Assembly: GCA_019454405.1 (NCBI GenBank)
Contig: JACFOH010000009.1
Span: 1 to 34,784, forward strand
DNA from: Promineifilum sp.
GTDB lineage: Bacteria > Chloroflexota > Anaerolineae > Promineifilales > Promineifilaceae
Reading direction: 5' to 3'
DNA: 34,784 bases
The notes beneath the pieces are model-generated. The model did no database searches. It saw nothing but the letters and a program-made list of their open reading frames with translations, and had not been told where the DNA came from. A program made the position numbers and the translations under genes. Positions 25,946 through 34,118 of this stretch are shown here, in pieces (within the stretch, counting starts at the first letter, position 1; every line of letters starts with the position of its first letter).

Positions 25946-27205
25946 TTACCCCTCGAGTAATAACGCCTCCGGATCTTCCATCAGTTGTTTCACTTTCACC
26001 AGAAACTGCACGGCTTCCCGGCCGTCGACGATTCGGTGATCATAGCTGAGGGCAACGTACATCATCGACCGGATGACGATTTCACCGTTGCGCACCACCG
26101 GCCGTTCCTGAATGTTGTGCAATCCCAGGATGCCTACCTGTGGTGGATTGAGGATGGGAGTGCTGAGCATCGACCCGAAGACACCCCCGTTGGTGATGGT
26201 GAATGTCCCGCCGCGTAGATCTTCAAGGGATAGTGACCCGTCGCGCGTCTTGGCGCTGAAGTCCCGGACTTCCATTTCGATAGCCGCAAACGACTTGCGA
26301 TCCGCGTCACGGATGACTGGTACGACCAGGCCTTCTTCCGCGCCAACGGCAATGCCGATATCGTAATATTGCTTTAGCACCATGTCATCGCCCTGAATCT
26401 CAGCGTTCAGCCGCGGGAAAGCTTTCAGCGCGCCGAGCGTCGCTTTGACAAAGAAAGAAGTGAAGCCCAGCTTGACGCCATGGCGATTGACGAATTCCTC
26501 TTGCCGGCGTTTTCGCATATCCATGACCGCGCTCATATCGATTTCATTAAACGTGGTCAACATAGCGGCCGTGTGTTGAGCCTCTACCAGGCGAGCGGCG
26601 ATTGTGCGGCGGCGGCGCGACATGCGCACTCGTTCCTCGCGACTGCCGGCTTCTGCCGTCGGTAGGATAGCCGGTTGTAGTGGCGGAACGAATGGCTGCG
26701 GTAACGACGGCGTGCTCTTCACGGGTGGCAGTTCCGGCTTCCCCTTTGGTTCTATCTGGGCGGCGACGTCGTGCTTGGTAACGCGGCCGCCTGCGCCACT
26801 GCCGGCTATCTGTTTTAAGTTTACCCCTTCGGCTTCCGCCATTCGCCGAGCGACAGGCGTGGCGCTCTCTTTCTCTGGCGCAGGTATCGTTTCGTGTGAA
26901 TCGGAATCTCGAGCCGGCGTGGCCGTAGTGACTGGCTGCTCGGTCGGATGACTGGCTGGCACCGCCCCATTAGCGTCGATGATAGCCAATGCATCGCCGA
27001 TCTTCACGTCACTCCCCGACGGGTGAAGTATTTGTGTAATGACTCCGGTGGCCGTGGCTCCCACTTCGACATCGACCTTGTCCGTTTCCAGATCGACAAC
27101 GATGTCGCCAATCTTTACCGTGTCGCCAACTTGCACATGCCATTCGCCGACCGTCGCTTCGACGACCGATTCGCCTAATTCGGGCACAACAATTTCAGTA
27201 GTCAT
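25946..27205 (-). CDS. sucB: Dihydrolipoamide succinyltransferase (2-oxoglutarate dehydrogenase E2)
   Basis: The E2 core of the 2-oxoglutarate dehydrogenase complex, passing succinyl from lipoamide to CoA. A 419-residue protein with one lipoyl domain (Lys43 in [11 protein letters not shown]), a Pro/Ala/Thr-rich linker, the peripheral subunit-binding domain ([32 protein letters not shown]), a second linker, and the acyltransferase domain ending with catalytic His390 and Asp394 in [13 protein letters not shown]. The ATG directly follows the sucA stop (TAAATG) and has GAGGTG nine bases upstream, so it is co-translated with sucA. The E3 subunit gene (lpd) is not in the window. Confidence 0.95.
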   Translation of the reverse strand: MTTEIVVPELGESVVEATVGEWHVQVGDTVKIGDIVVDLETDKVDVEVGATATGVITQILHPSGSDVKIGDALAIIDANGAVPASHPTEQPVTTATPARDSDSHETIPAPEKESATPVARRMAEAEGVNLKQIAGSGAGGRVTKHDVAAQIEPKGKPELPPVKSTPSLPQPFVPPLQPAILPTAEAGSREERVRMSRRRRTIAARLVEAQHTAAMLTTFNEIDMSAVMDMRKRRQEEFVNRHGVKLGFTSFFVKATLGALKAFPRLNAEIQGDDMVLKQYYDIGIAVGAEEGLVVPVIRDADRKSFAAIEMEVRDFSAKTRDGSLSLEDLRGGTFTITNGGVFGSMLSTPILNPPQVGILGLHNIQERPVVRNGEIVIRSMMYVALSYDHRIVDGREAVQFLVKVKQLMEDPEALLLEG

Positions 27206-30013
27206 TTAATCCGTCACCTCTTCGGGTAATTCATATGCTCGATCCAGCAACGTTGCCTGAAGCATGGCGTGCATGCTCATCGAGCCCTCGGCCGGGCTGG
27301 CGCGACGCGGCCGGGCAATGAGACGCAGCGCTAATTTTCCATCGAGCAATCGTTGCAGGCGTTGACTGATTGAATCCCATCCGCCGGCGTTGGCCGGTTC
27401 TTCTTGTAGCCAAACCAGTTCAGTTGCATGAGGATAGCTCGCGATAATAGCGGCGAGCTCGTCAGTCGGTAGTGGGTACAGCTGCTCCACCCGGATCAAG
27501 GCGATATCAGTGCGCTTCTCGCGCCGATGATCGCTGATCATATCGATATAGATCTTGCCGCTGCACAGGATGATCCGCCGGACGGCCGCACGGTCTTTTG
27601 CCGCTTGCGCGTCGTCAATCGCCGGTTGCCAGCTTCCTTCGGCCAATTCGTGTAGTGATGAGTAGACTTTAGGGTTACGGAGCAGGCTCTTGGGCGTCAG
27701 GACGATCAACGGCAAGGGATCGACCTCCAGCAGAGCCGCCTGGCGTCGAAGCAGGTGGAAATATTGCGCTGCCGTTGTCGCGTTGGCGATGCGTATATTC
27801 ATCTCGGCCGCCAATTGCAGGAAGCGCTCTAGCCGTCCTGTCGAGTGGTCTGGCCCGGCGCCTTCGTGGCCGTGTGGCAAGAGAAGCACCAGCGAGGATG
27901 TCTGCTCCCACTTGGCGTTGCCGGAGACGACAAATTCATCGATGATCGCCTGGGCTGTGTTGGCAAAATCGCCATACTGCGCCTCCCAGATGACCAGTCG
28001 CTCGGGAGATTGAACGGTGTAGCCATATTCGAAACCGATCGTCGCCGCCTCCGATAGCGGACTATTTCGTATTTCAAAGGCAGCCCGAGCCTGAGGGATA
28101 TTTTGTAGGGGAATGTAGACGGCCCCTGTATTTTCATCTCGCAACACTGCCTGGCGCTGGCTGAATGTGCCGCGCTCCACATCCTCGCCGGTCAGCCGGA
28201 TAGGCGTCCCATCGGCGATGATAGTCGCCATAGCCAGCATTTCTGCTGTGGCCCAGTCGACGGTTGCTTCATTTGGATCGGCGAAGATGTCCTGGCGGCG
28301 GTCCAGGATGCGTGCCAGGCGCTTGTTGATAGCGAACCCGTTGGGCCGGGCGAGGAGGGCGTTATTTAGCTCAACCAGCAGCTCAGATGGCACCGCGGTC
28401 TTCGCGTGGCGAGCAGCCCCACCCGGCGGCGGCGGCAACTGCGGTTCCGAGGTGGCTGCCGGCTCGTTAGGCAGGCCCTGATAGATATTATTGAGGATGT
28501 CCAATTGTTCCTCAAGTAATTGTTCGCCCCGACCAGGTCCGATAATTCCGCGTTTTTCCAGCGTAGAGACCCACAGTTTGCGCACTGTTGGGTGCTCGTC
28601 GATGTGCGCATACATTTGTGGTTGTGTGAATCGAGGTTCATCCCCTTCGTTATGGCCATAACGTCGATAGCCCACGAGATCGATGACAAAATCAGTCTGA
28701 AACCTCTCACGATAGGCAAAAGCCAGCCGTGCTACTTCAACGCAAGCTTCGGGGTCGTCGGCGTTTACATGTACGATGGGGTTCTTGAACCCTTTAGCCA
28801 GGTCACTGGCGTAGAGCGTGCTGCGCCCTTCCCACTGCGAAGTGGTGAAACCGATCTGGTTGTTGGCGATAACATGGATCGTGCCGCCGATACGGTAACC
28901 GCGCAGCCGTTGCAAGTTCAGCGTTTCAGCCACGATACCTTGGCCGGGGAAAGCCGCATCGCCGTGGATGAGCACAGGCAAGATGACGTGAGGGTCGAAG
29001 ACCGGCCTGCCTGATTCATTGGTTCGCGTGCCTGCGGCTCGAGCCATCCCCATGATCACCGGGTTGACGTATTCCAGATGGCTGGGGTTGGGGGCCATGG
29101 TCACGACAAGGTCTACCGGGCTGCCCTCGTTCATGGAACGAATCGCCCCGGCATGGTATTTGACATCGCCTGTCCAGCCGAGGTACTCACGTGCGCTGTG
29201 TTCCTCGCCAACGGTATCGCGAAACTCTTGCAAGATTTCGGCGTAGGGCTTGTTCAGGATATGAGCCAGCACGTTCAGCCGTCCGCGATGGGCCATGCCG
29301 AGCAGAATATTATAGATGCCCGCCCCGGCTGATTCGCCGAGTATGATATCGAGCATCGGGACCATCATGTCCAAACCCTCGACCGAGAAACGTGTTTTGC
29401 CCGGGAAGATGCGATGCAGAAAATGCTCGAATGCCTCGACTTTGGTCAACTGGCGCAGCAATATCGCCGGATCCATTGGATCATTGGGTGGGCGGAAACG
29501 GCGACTTTCGGCCGCTTCTCGCAGCCAGTCTCGCTCGTCAGGTAGTCGGATATGATCATAATCGTAGCCGATGGTCGAGGAGTAAACCTCACGCAAACGG
29601 CCGATCGCTTCGTGTGCATTAGCCGCACCAATGGCGGCTGGGCCGCCGATGAGCGACGCCGGCAGATCGATTAAATCGGCTTCACTAATGCCGTGAGCGG
29701 ATGGATGTAGTGCGGGATCGCCGGGTGGGTTGGCTAATCCCAACGGATCGATGGTGGCCGCGAGGTGGCCGTATTCACGGATAGCCGTCGCCAGGTTAAC
29801 CGCGCCAGTAACTTTTTCGGCGGTCGGCGCGGAGAACCCTGGTGCGACCGTTTCTAGGGTGGGGCCGCGGCCATCGACCCCGTCGGGCGGCCGCCATTGA
29901 TCAAATGCCGCTCTCGTGGCGGCATCGACACTATCAGGGTTGTTTTTATACCGTTCGTAGAGCTCAAGTACATAGCCGGCATTCGGCCCATGAAATTCAT
30001 GCCATAGGTCCAT
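27206..30013 (-). CDS. sucA: 2-oxoglutarate dehydrogenase E1
   Basis: The thiamine-diphosphate E1 subunit that decarboxylates 2-oxoglutarate in the TCA cycle. From the ATG at 30013 it has 935 residues: the E2-binding-type N-terminus LWHEFHGPNAGYVLELYERY, HRIFPGKTRFSVEGLD, GMAHRGRLNVLAHIL, the ThDP/Mg2+ motif HGDAAFPGQGIVAETLNLQ...VIANNQIGFTT, YRRYGHNEGDEP, and the C-terminal half (RLTGEDVERGTFSQRQAVL, LLLPHGHEGAGPDHSTGRLERFLQL). The start at 30013 matches the family N-terminus but has no spaced Shine-Dalgarno sequence; a GAGGTGATC lies about 30 bases upstream, within possible N-terminal extensions from GTG 30049 or TTG 30112. Confidence 0.96.
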   Translation of the reverse strand: MDLWHEFHGPNAGYVLELYERYKNNPDSVDAATRAAFDQWRPPDGVDGRGPTLETVAPGFSAPTAEKVTGAVNLATAIREYGHLAATIDPLGLANPPGDPALHPSAHGISEADLIDLPASLIGGPAAIGAANAHEAIGRLREVYSSTIGYDYDHIRLPDERDWLREAAESRRFRPPNDPMDPAILLRQLTKVEAFEHFLHRIFPGKTRFSVEGLDMMVPMLDIILGESAGAGIYNILLGMAHRGRLNVLAHILNKPYAEILQEFRDTVGEEHSAREYLGWTGDVKYHAGAIRSMNEGSPVDLVVTMAPNPSHLEYVNPVIMGMARAAGTRTNESGRPVFDPHVILPVLIHGDAAFPGQGIVAETLNLQRLRGYRIGGTIHVIANNQIGFTTSQWEGRSTLYASDLAKGFKNPIVHVNADDPEACVEVARLAFAYRERFQTDFVIDLVGYRRYGHNEGDEPRFTQPQMYAHIDEHPTVRKLWVSTLEKRGIIGPGRGEQLLEEQLDILNNIYQGLPNEPAATSEPQLPPPPGGAARHAKTAVPSELLVELNNALLARPNGFAINKRLARILDRRQDIFADPNEATVDWATAEMLAMATIIADGTPIRLTGEDVERGTFSQRQAVLRDENTGAVYIPLQNIPQARAAFEIRNSPLSEAATIGFEYGYTVQSPERLVIWEAQYGDFANTAQAIIDEFVVSGNAKWEQTSSLVLLLPHGHEGAGPDHSTGRLERFLQLAAEMNIRIANATTAAQYFHLLRRQAALLEVDPLPLIVLTPKSLLRNPKVYSSLHELAEGSWQPAIDDAQAAKDRAAVRRIILCSGKIYIDMISDHRREKRTDIALIRVEQLYPLPTDELAAIIASYPHATELVWLQEEPANAGGWDSISQRLQRLLDGKLALRLIARPRRASPAEGSMSMHAMLQATLLDRAYELPEEVTD

Positions 30014-30087
30014 GAGGGGGATATTAACAAGTTTTCCAGCTACGATCACCTCTTGGCGATAACCTGTCTTCCCCGGTAGTCGTGGGC

Positions 30088-30315
30088 CTAGTTTGTACTT
30101 AACCCTACCCAAAAATGATGGGGCGAAACCGTCCGGGTTCGTTGAATTGTAACCGTGCCGACGTGCTTCTCATCGTCCGTAAGCGAGATGGTATTGACCA
30201 GACAAAGATCTGGCGTGACGCCATATTTCTGTTGATAATAATCGACAGCGCGCTGGACTTTCTCGTCAAACGTGCGCCGTGTGTCAGCATCGAGCCAAAG
30301 CATTCCTGTTTTCAT
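30088..30315 (-). CDS. Small conserved-looking protein of unknown function
   Basis: A 75-residue soluble protein (MKTGMLWLDADTRRTFDEKV, then VDYYQQKYGVTPDLCLVN, ending VSPHHFWVGLSTN). It starts at an ATG with GGAG six bases upstream. The pattern of a helix followed by 'YY..KYG..P..C.VN' and a short beta end looks like a compact alpha/beta fold, but I do not recognise a family. It lies 45 bases downstream of the FtsK-like gene and 74 bases upstream of the sucA ATG, so it may be co-transcribed with either. Confidence 0.6.
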   Translation of the reverse strand: MKTGMLWLDADTRRTFDEKVQRAVDYYQQKYGVTPDLCLVNTISLTDDEKHVGTVTIQRTRTVSPHHFWVGLSTN

Positions 30316-30360
30316 GATGTACTCCGTATTTCGTCCATAACTGAATGAATCGATTGATGC

Positions 30361-31560
30361 CTATTCATCCCCACTGAGAACGACCGTAGATCCATTCTCG
30401 TGTTCCACGGTATTTTTATTGTGGATTGTAAAATTATGATCTTGGCGAGCTTCCCGAGGCATTCTCTGTCGGGGGCTGAAGGAGCGAGCCAGGAGCCTGG
30501 GCTGAGGCGCTCCAATCATTTCGGTTAACTTCAGGTGTAGGTCGTAGTCGCCGATAAAAGCGGCCTGAAAATAGGTTGCATCTTCACCCTCGACAAACAG
30601 GAAATCGCCCTTGCCGTATAAGAGGGGAGCTTGGTCAAGATTCCTGCCGGAGAGTCGCCGTGTGACGGCGATATTCTTGATTCGGCCAATGATGAGCGGC
30701 GAGAGGCACGCCCGTAAGGTTGAATCGATCAGAGGTGAATCAGGGCGATCTGTGGCGAGGATCAGATGGATACCTGCTTGCGTCCCATATTGTAATAGGC
30801 GAAGTAGATCGTCCCTTGCCTCGTTGTTGGCTCTTTCGAGATAGAAAACAATATGGTCGATGAGTGCGATGATGCGCGGGGTTTGAATTCGGCCTTGGCG
30901 GCGATAAATCATCTCTTGAGCCAGAAAACGGATGATGGCCACGCATGAGTCGTAATCCAGCGCAGGGTCAGCCATCATGTGGGGGAGATAGGCTAGCGGC
31001 AGCAAAGCCGACCGCTCTGACGTAACTTCCCGATAGCCGGGATCGATGATCTGAAGTTGTAGTTCGGATTGACGGTTGGTCAGGGCTAACCCAGCCCCAA
31101 TGGCCCGGAGTAAAGATGTCTTGCCCGCGCCAACCTCACCGGTAATGAGGGTATGGCCACTGTGTCTGGTTGAAAGAGGTAACAGCACCGGCGTGCCACC
31201 GTTGGCGACGCCGATCGGCGCTGCCAGGTGTGGCAATGTAGGGACAGCCGCTAATAATTTGAGCAAAGGCACAGGAGCATCATCAGGTTGGGGTATGCGC
31301 AGTTGCCAGTTATCACCCTTGTCGACGAAGGCGACGTTGCTGATGCCTAGCGAGGTCATCAGATCGTTCTTTAGGGCGCGGGCGCGTTCTAATCCCAATG
31401 CGATCCGTGGTTGCAAGTCGAAGCTAATAATGCGTGATTGCACCGAGCCGCCAGTCACTTTAGACGGGATTTGATGGTGACTAAACACTCGATCAATTTG
31501 CTTCGCCTGAACGTCTAGCTGATGACGTAAACTGGCCTCGGAAGGCGATTTCGTTTGCAT
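30361..31560 (-). CDS. SOS-controlled FtsK-like ATPase with altered Walker B
   Basis: A 399-residue soluble protein that matches the FtsK/SpoIIIE motor but without the N-terminal membrane domain or the C-terminal gamma winged helix. The alpha part (GGSVQSRIISFDLQPRIALGLERARALKNDL) precedes the RecA-like beta part with Walker A GEVGAGKTSL (141-150, Lys147), DPGYREVTSE, and HLILATDRPDSPLIDSTLRA corresponding to the FtsK 'HLILATQRP' segment. Walker B, usually I.VVIDE, reads RIIALIDHI: Asp235 is kept but the catalytic Glu is His236 (CAT at 30855-30853). The ATG at 31560 has no Shine-Dalgarno sequence; AATAAC lies six bases upstream. A perfect LexA box 25 bases upstream indicates SOS induction. 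Role unknown: DNA pumping, or a non-catalytic DNA-binding ring. Confidence 0.8.
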   Translation of the reverse strand: MQTKSPSEASLRHQLDVQAKQIDRVFSHHQIPSKVTGGSVQSRIISFDLQPRIALGLERARALKNDLMTSLGISNVAFVDKGDNWQLRIPQPDDAPVPLLKLLAAVPTLPHLAAPIGVANGGTPVLLPLSTRHSGHTLITGEVGAGKTSLLRAIGAGLALTNRQSELQLQIIDPGYREVTSERSALLPLAYLPHMMADPALDYDSCVAIIRFLAQEMIYRRQGRIQTPRIIALIDHIVFYLERANNEARDDLLRLLQYGTQAGIHLILATDRPDSPLIDSTLRACLSPLIIGRIKNIAVTRRLSGRNLDQAPLLYGKGDFLFVEGEDATYFQAAFIGDYDLHLKLTEMIGAPQPRLLARSFSPRQRMPREARQDHNFTIHNKNTVEHENGSTVVLSGDE

Positions 31561-31584
31561 GTAAGTGTTATTCTGTTGATGGCG

Positions 31585-31598
31585 CGAACATATGTTCG
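31585..31598. promoter_or_regulatory. LexA operator (SOS box) of the FtsK-like gene
   Basis: CGAACATATGTTCG is a perfect 14-base palindrome fitting the CGAAC-N4-GTTCG LexA operator. It is centred about 31 bases before the ATG of the FtsK-like gene and would cover its -35 region. The nearby lexA gene is separated from it by a terminator. Confidence 0.85.
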
Positions 31599-31609
31599 TT
31601 ATCGAGTTG

Positions 31610-31637
31610 AAAAAAGAGGCGATCGAGATAGATCGCC
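31610..31637 (-). terminator. Rho-independent terminator of lexA
   Basis: On the minus strand GGCGATC (31637-31631), a six-base loop and GATCGCC (31624-31618) are followed by TCTTTTTT ending at 31610. It lies 18 bases beyond the lexA stop and separates lexA from the FtsK-like gene. Confidence 0.85.
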
Positions 31638-31654
31638 TTGACGGACTGCCCGAA

Positions 31655-32323
31655 TCACGCGGTCTGTCGTAGCACCATTAGCACTCGACCCTGGACCTGA
31701 ACTTCCGCCGGATCGACGTAAATAGCATCCATCGTTGGGTTAGCCGGTTGTAGCCGGATCCGTTTGCCTTCGTTGAAGAAATATTTGAGGGTTGTAGTGT
31801 CATTGCGCAGCCAGACGGCCACCATCTCACCATTACGCGCCTCGAATTGCTGTTTCATGATGACAATGTCGCCGTCATTAACCATTGCGTCGATCATTGA
31901 GTCTCCGCGAACCCGCAAGGCAAATAAATCTTCCGGTTTCTCACGTAGCATCGAAGGGCTTAGCTCGATAATATCCTCTTCGTCGTAGGTGCTGAAGCTG
32001 TCATTACCCGTCATTACCGGTCGACCGGCGACGATGTCGCCGACAAGGCGAACTTTAATGAGTCGATCGATGGCTTCACGAAGCGTGTTGGCGGCGACGC
32101 CGGCCTTGTCCGTCAGGCGCAGTCCGCGTGAAACGTCCGGGTCACGGTCAAGATATCCTTTCTCTTCCAGCTTACCGAGATTATAATTCACGACTGATGT
32201 GGAATTTATGTTGACGGCCTTACCGATCTCGCGGATGGTGGGTGGACGCCCGTGCTTATTCATATAATCACGCGCGAATTCAAGGATATCCTGTTGACGT
32301 TTAGATAAAGGCTTTTCACTCAT
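31655..32323 (-). CDS. lexA: LexA repressor
   Basis: The SOS master repressor, 222 residues. The N-terminal winged helix (LSKRQQDILEFARDYMNKHG, PTIREIGKAVNINSTSVVNYNLGKLEEKGYL) binds operators. The self-cleavage site is Ala99-Gly100 in GDIVAGRP. The S24-type protease domain carries Ser142 in RVRGDSMIDAMVNDGD and Lys180 in TTTLKYFF. The ATG at 32323 has AGGAG eight bases upstream. The promoter carries a LexA box between -35 and -10, so the gene is autoregulated. The helix-turn-helix with NSTSVVNYNL differs from proteobacterial LexA, consistent with the different operator. Confidence 0.96.
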   Translation of the reverse strand: MSEKPLSKRQQDILEFARDYMNKHGRPPTIREIGKAVNINSTSVVNYNLGKLEEKGYLDRDPDVSRGLRLTDKAGVAANTLREAIDRLIKVRLVGDIVAGRPVMTGNDSFSTYDEEDIIELSPSMLREKPEDLFALRVRGDSMIDAMVNDGDIVIMKQQFEARNGEMVAVWLRNDTTTLKYFFNEGKRIRLQPANPTMDAIYVDPAEVQVQGRVLMVLRQTA

Positions 32324-32374
32324 GGATTCTGCTCCTGATGTCCTCGCAGCGGATATAGCAAAGGGTCGGGAATC

Positions 32375-32388
32375 CGCTCATTTGTTCG
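32375..32388. promoter_or_regulatory. Possible second, degenerate LexA site at the lexA start of transcription
   Basis: CGCTCATTTGTTCG matches 8 of the 10 fixed positions of CGAAC-N4-GTTCG. It lies just downstream of the lexA -10 box, over the expected transcription start, with its centre 24 bases from that of the perfect box. Confidence 0.35.
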
Positions 32389-32389
32389 G

Positions 32390-32419
32390 AGTATAACACG
32401 AACACATGTTCGCTGTCAA
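32390..32419 (-). promoter_or_regulatory. lexA promoter
   Basis: On the minus strand a consensus TTGACA (32419-32414), an 18-base spacer and TATACT (32395-32390) give a start near 32383 and a leader of about 60 bases. The SOS box fills the spacer. Confidence 0.8.
32399..32412. promoter_or_regulatory. LexA operator (SOS box) in the lexA-ggt intergenic region
   Basis: CGAACACATGTTCG has both half-sites (CGAAC, GTTCG) intact. It lies between the -35 and -10 of the lexA promoter and only 22 bases before the ATG of the divergent ggt gene. Confidence 0.88.
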
Positions 32420-32434
32420 TAGGTTGAGCATATT

Positions 32435-34042
32435 ATGTTATTTTCCAATTATTCCTTCCCATCACGTCGCTCATCTTTGGTTGCCCGGCACGGCATGGTG
32501 GCAACGAGCCAGCCGCTTGCGGCTCAAGCCGGCTTGGATATTCTGAAGGCAGGGGGCAATGCTGTTGATGCGGCCGTGGCCACGGTGGCTACTTTATGCG
32601 TTGTAGAGCCTTGCTCGACCGGAGTTGGTGGGGATGCTTTCGCTCTTATCTGGTCGGCCGACGAACAACGTTTATATGGTCTGAATGCCAGTGGTCCGGC
32701 CCCGGCGGCGCTGACGGCTGACTCACTGCGCTCGCGTGGTTATTCATCATTTCCAGTTCGGGGCGGGTTGCCGGTCACTGTGCCCGGCAGCTTGCGGGGT
32801 TGGCAATTGGCGCTGGAGCGATTCGGTTCGATGGGTCTGGATACGATCCTGACCCGACCGATCGACTATGCTCACGGTGGCTTTCCGGTTAGCCCGGTTA
32901 TATCTCGCGCCTGGTCAAACTCTACCGAGTTGCTTAATCGCCTGCCGGATTCACGGCGGGTGTGGTTGCCGGGAGGGCGCGCACCACGCGTCGGGGAGAT
33001 ATTCAGCAATCCCGAATTCGCTGTGACATTGGAGGCGTTGGCTGATAAAGGTTATGAGGCCTTCTACTTTGGCGATATCGCAGCCCAGATCGTCGCCGCT
33101 GTTCGTGCCGATGGCGGCGTGATGGCTGAAAGCGACCTGGCTGACTATCGGGCTGAATGGGTGGAGCCGATCTCCATTGATTATCGTGACGGGTTCGCTT
33201 TCCATGAGATACCGCCTAACGGCCAGGGATTGGCAGCTTTGCTGGCGCTCAACATCGCGCGTGGTTTTGACTTGAGGAATGTTCAGTATGGATCGGCCGA
33301 TTATTATCACATCCTGATTGAAGCCATGAAGTTGGGCTTTGCCGACGCCCATGCTTATGTGGCTGATCCGCGACAAGCAGATGTCCCTATGGCCGGATTG
33401 CTCAGTCAGCGTTATACGCGCGAGCGGCGAGCCTTGATCAACCGCGATAGGGCTTTGCGGCCGCAACCTGGGCAACCCGATAGCCATGGCGACACTGTCT
33501 ATCTGACGGTAGCCGATGAGGCGGGCAATATGGTCAGTTGGATTCAGAGCCTCTATATGGGCTTTGGCAGCGGTATCACGGCCGGTCGGACAGGCGTCCA
33601 ATTACAGAACCGGGGAGCGAATTTTTCGCTCAGGCCGGGTCATCCTAATGAAGTAGCTCCGGGCAAGCGGCCATATCATACGATTATCCCCGGTTTCATC
33701 ACCCGAGACAGACAGCCGTGGTCGAGCTTTGGGGTCATGGGCGGCTTCATGCAACCGCAGGGGCATCTTCAAGTGGGGATCAATCTGGTGGAATTTAAGA
33801 TGGAGCCTCAGGCGGCCCTGGATGCCCCGCGCTTCAACTGGTTAGAAGGGCTGGAAGTGGCCCTGGAGCCGGGGATTGGGAAGGCAGTGCGTGACGATCT
33901 GGTACGACGAGGCCACGTGTTTCATCCGATGAACGAACCATTGTTCTTTGGCGGTGGTCAAATCATCTTGCGTGATCGGGAGTCGGGCGTGTACATCGGT
34001 GGCGCCGAACCCCGGAATGACGGAGCGGTCGTGGGTTGGTAA
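32435..34042 (+). CDS. Gamma-glutamyltransferase family hydrolase
   Basis: A 535-residue Ntn-hydrolase that self-cleaves into two subunits and acts on gamma-glutamyl compounds such as glutathione. The N-terminal part has HGMVATSQPLAAQAGLDILKAGGNAVDAAVA and EPCSTGVGGDAFAL; the processing site and nucleophile are at Thr354 in SHGDTVYLTVADEAGN, followed by MVSWIQSLYMGFGSGI and KRPYHTIIPGF. The GDTVYL form and absence of a signal peptide point to the cytoplasmic YwrD-like branch rather than exported Ggt. The ATG at 32435 has no strong ribosome binding site; an ATG at 32495 is possible. It diverges from lexA and begins just past a LexA box, so SOS influence is possible. Confidence 0.9.
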   Translation: MLFSNYSFPSRRSSLVARHGMVATSQPLAAQAGLDILKAGGNAVDAAVATVATLCVVEPCSTGVGGDAFALIWSADEQRLYGLNASGPAPAALTADSLRSRGYSSFPVRGGLPVTVPGSLRGWQLALERFGSMGLDTILTRPIDYAHGGFPVSPVISRAWSNSTELLNRLPDSRRVWLPGGRAPRVGEIFSNPEFAVTLEALADKGYEAFYFGDIAAQIVAAVRADGGVMAESDLADYRAEWVEPISIDYRDGFAFHEIPPNGQGLAALLALNIARGFDLRNVQYGSADYYHILIEAMKLGFADAHAYVADPRQADVPMAGLLSQRYTRERRALINRDRALRPQPGQPDSHGDTVYLTVADEAGNMVSWIQSLYMGFGSGITAGRTGVQLQNRGANFSLRPGHPNEVAPGKRPYHTIIPGFITRDRQPWSSFGVMGGFMQPQGHLQVGINLVEFKMEPQAALDAPRFNWLEGLEVALEPGIGKAVRDDLVRRGHVFHPMNEPLFFGGGQIILRDRESGVYIGGAEPRNDGAVVGW

Positions 34043-34104
34043 GGTAAATGATGAATGATAGGTGTTGCATAGGGTAGGCGGCGTTTGTTTTAACAACAGC
34101 CCGG

Positions 34105-34110
34105 TATAAT
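34105..34110 (+). promoter_or_regulatory. -10 box of the truncated glycosidase gene, near-leaderless
   Basis: A perfect TATAAT (34105-34110) is followed by 8 bases and the ATG at 34119. No Shine-Dalgarno sequence and no clear -35 box are seen. Confidence 0.45.
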
Positions 34111-34118
34111 CGGCAGCA

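Noticed and set aside
30110..30112. TTG as the sucA start
   Set aside because: It would overlap the 75-residue gene by 25 bases and add 33 residues that do not resemble the E1 N-terminus, which begins at the ATG at 30013.
32951..33601. Minus-strand open frame of 216 codons inside the gamma-glutamyltransferase gene
   Set aside because: Antisense to conserved Ggt motifs including the nucleophile region; no start signal.
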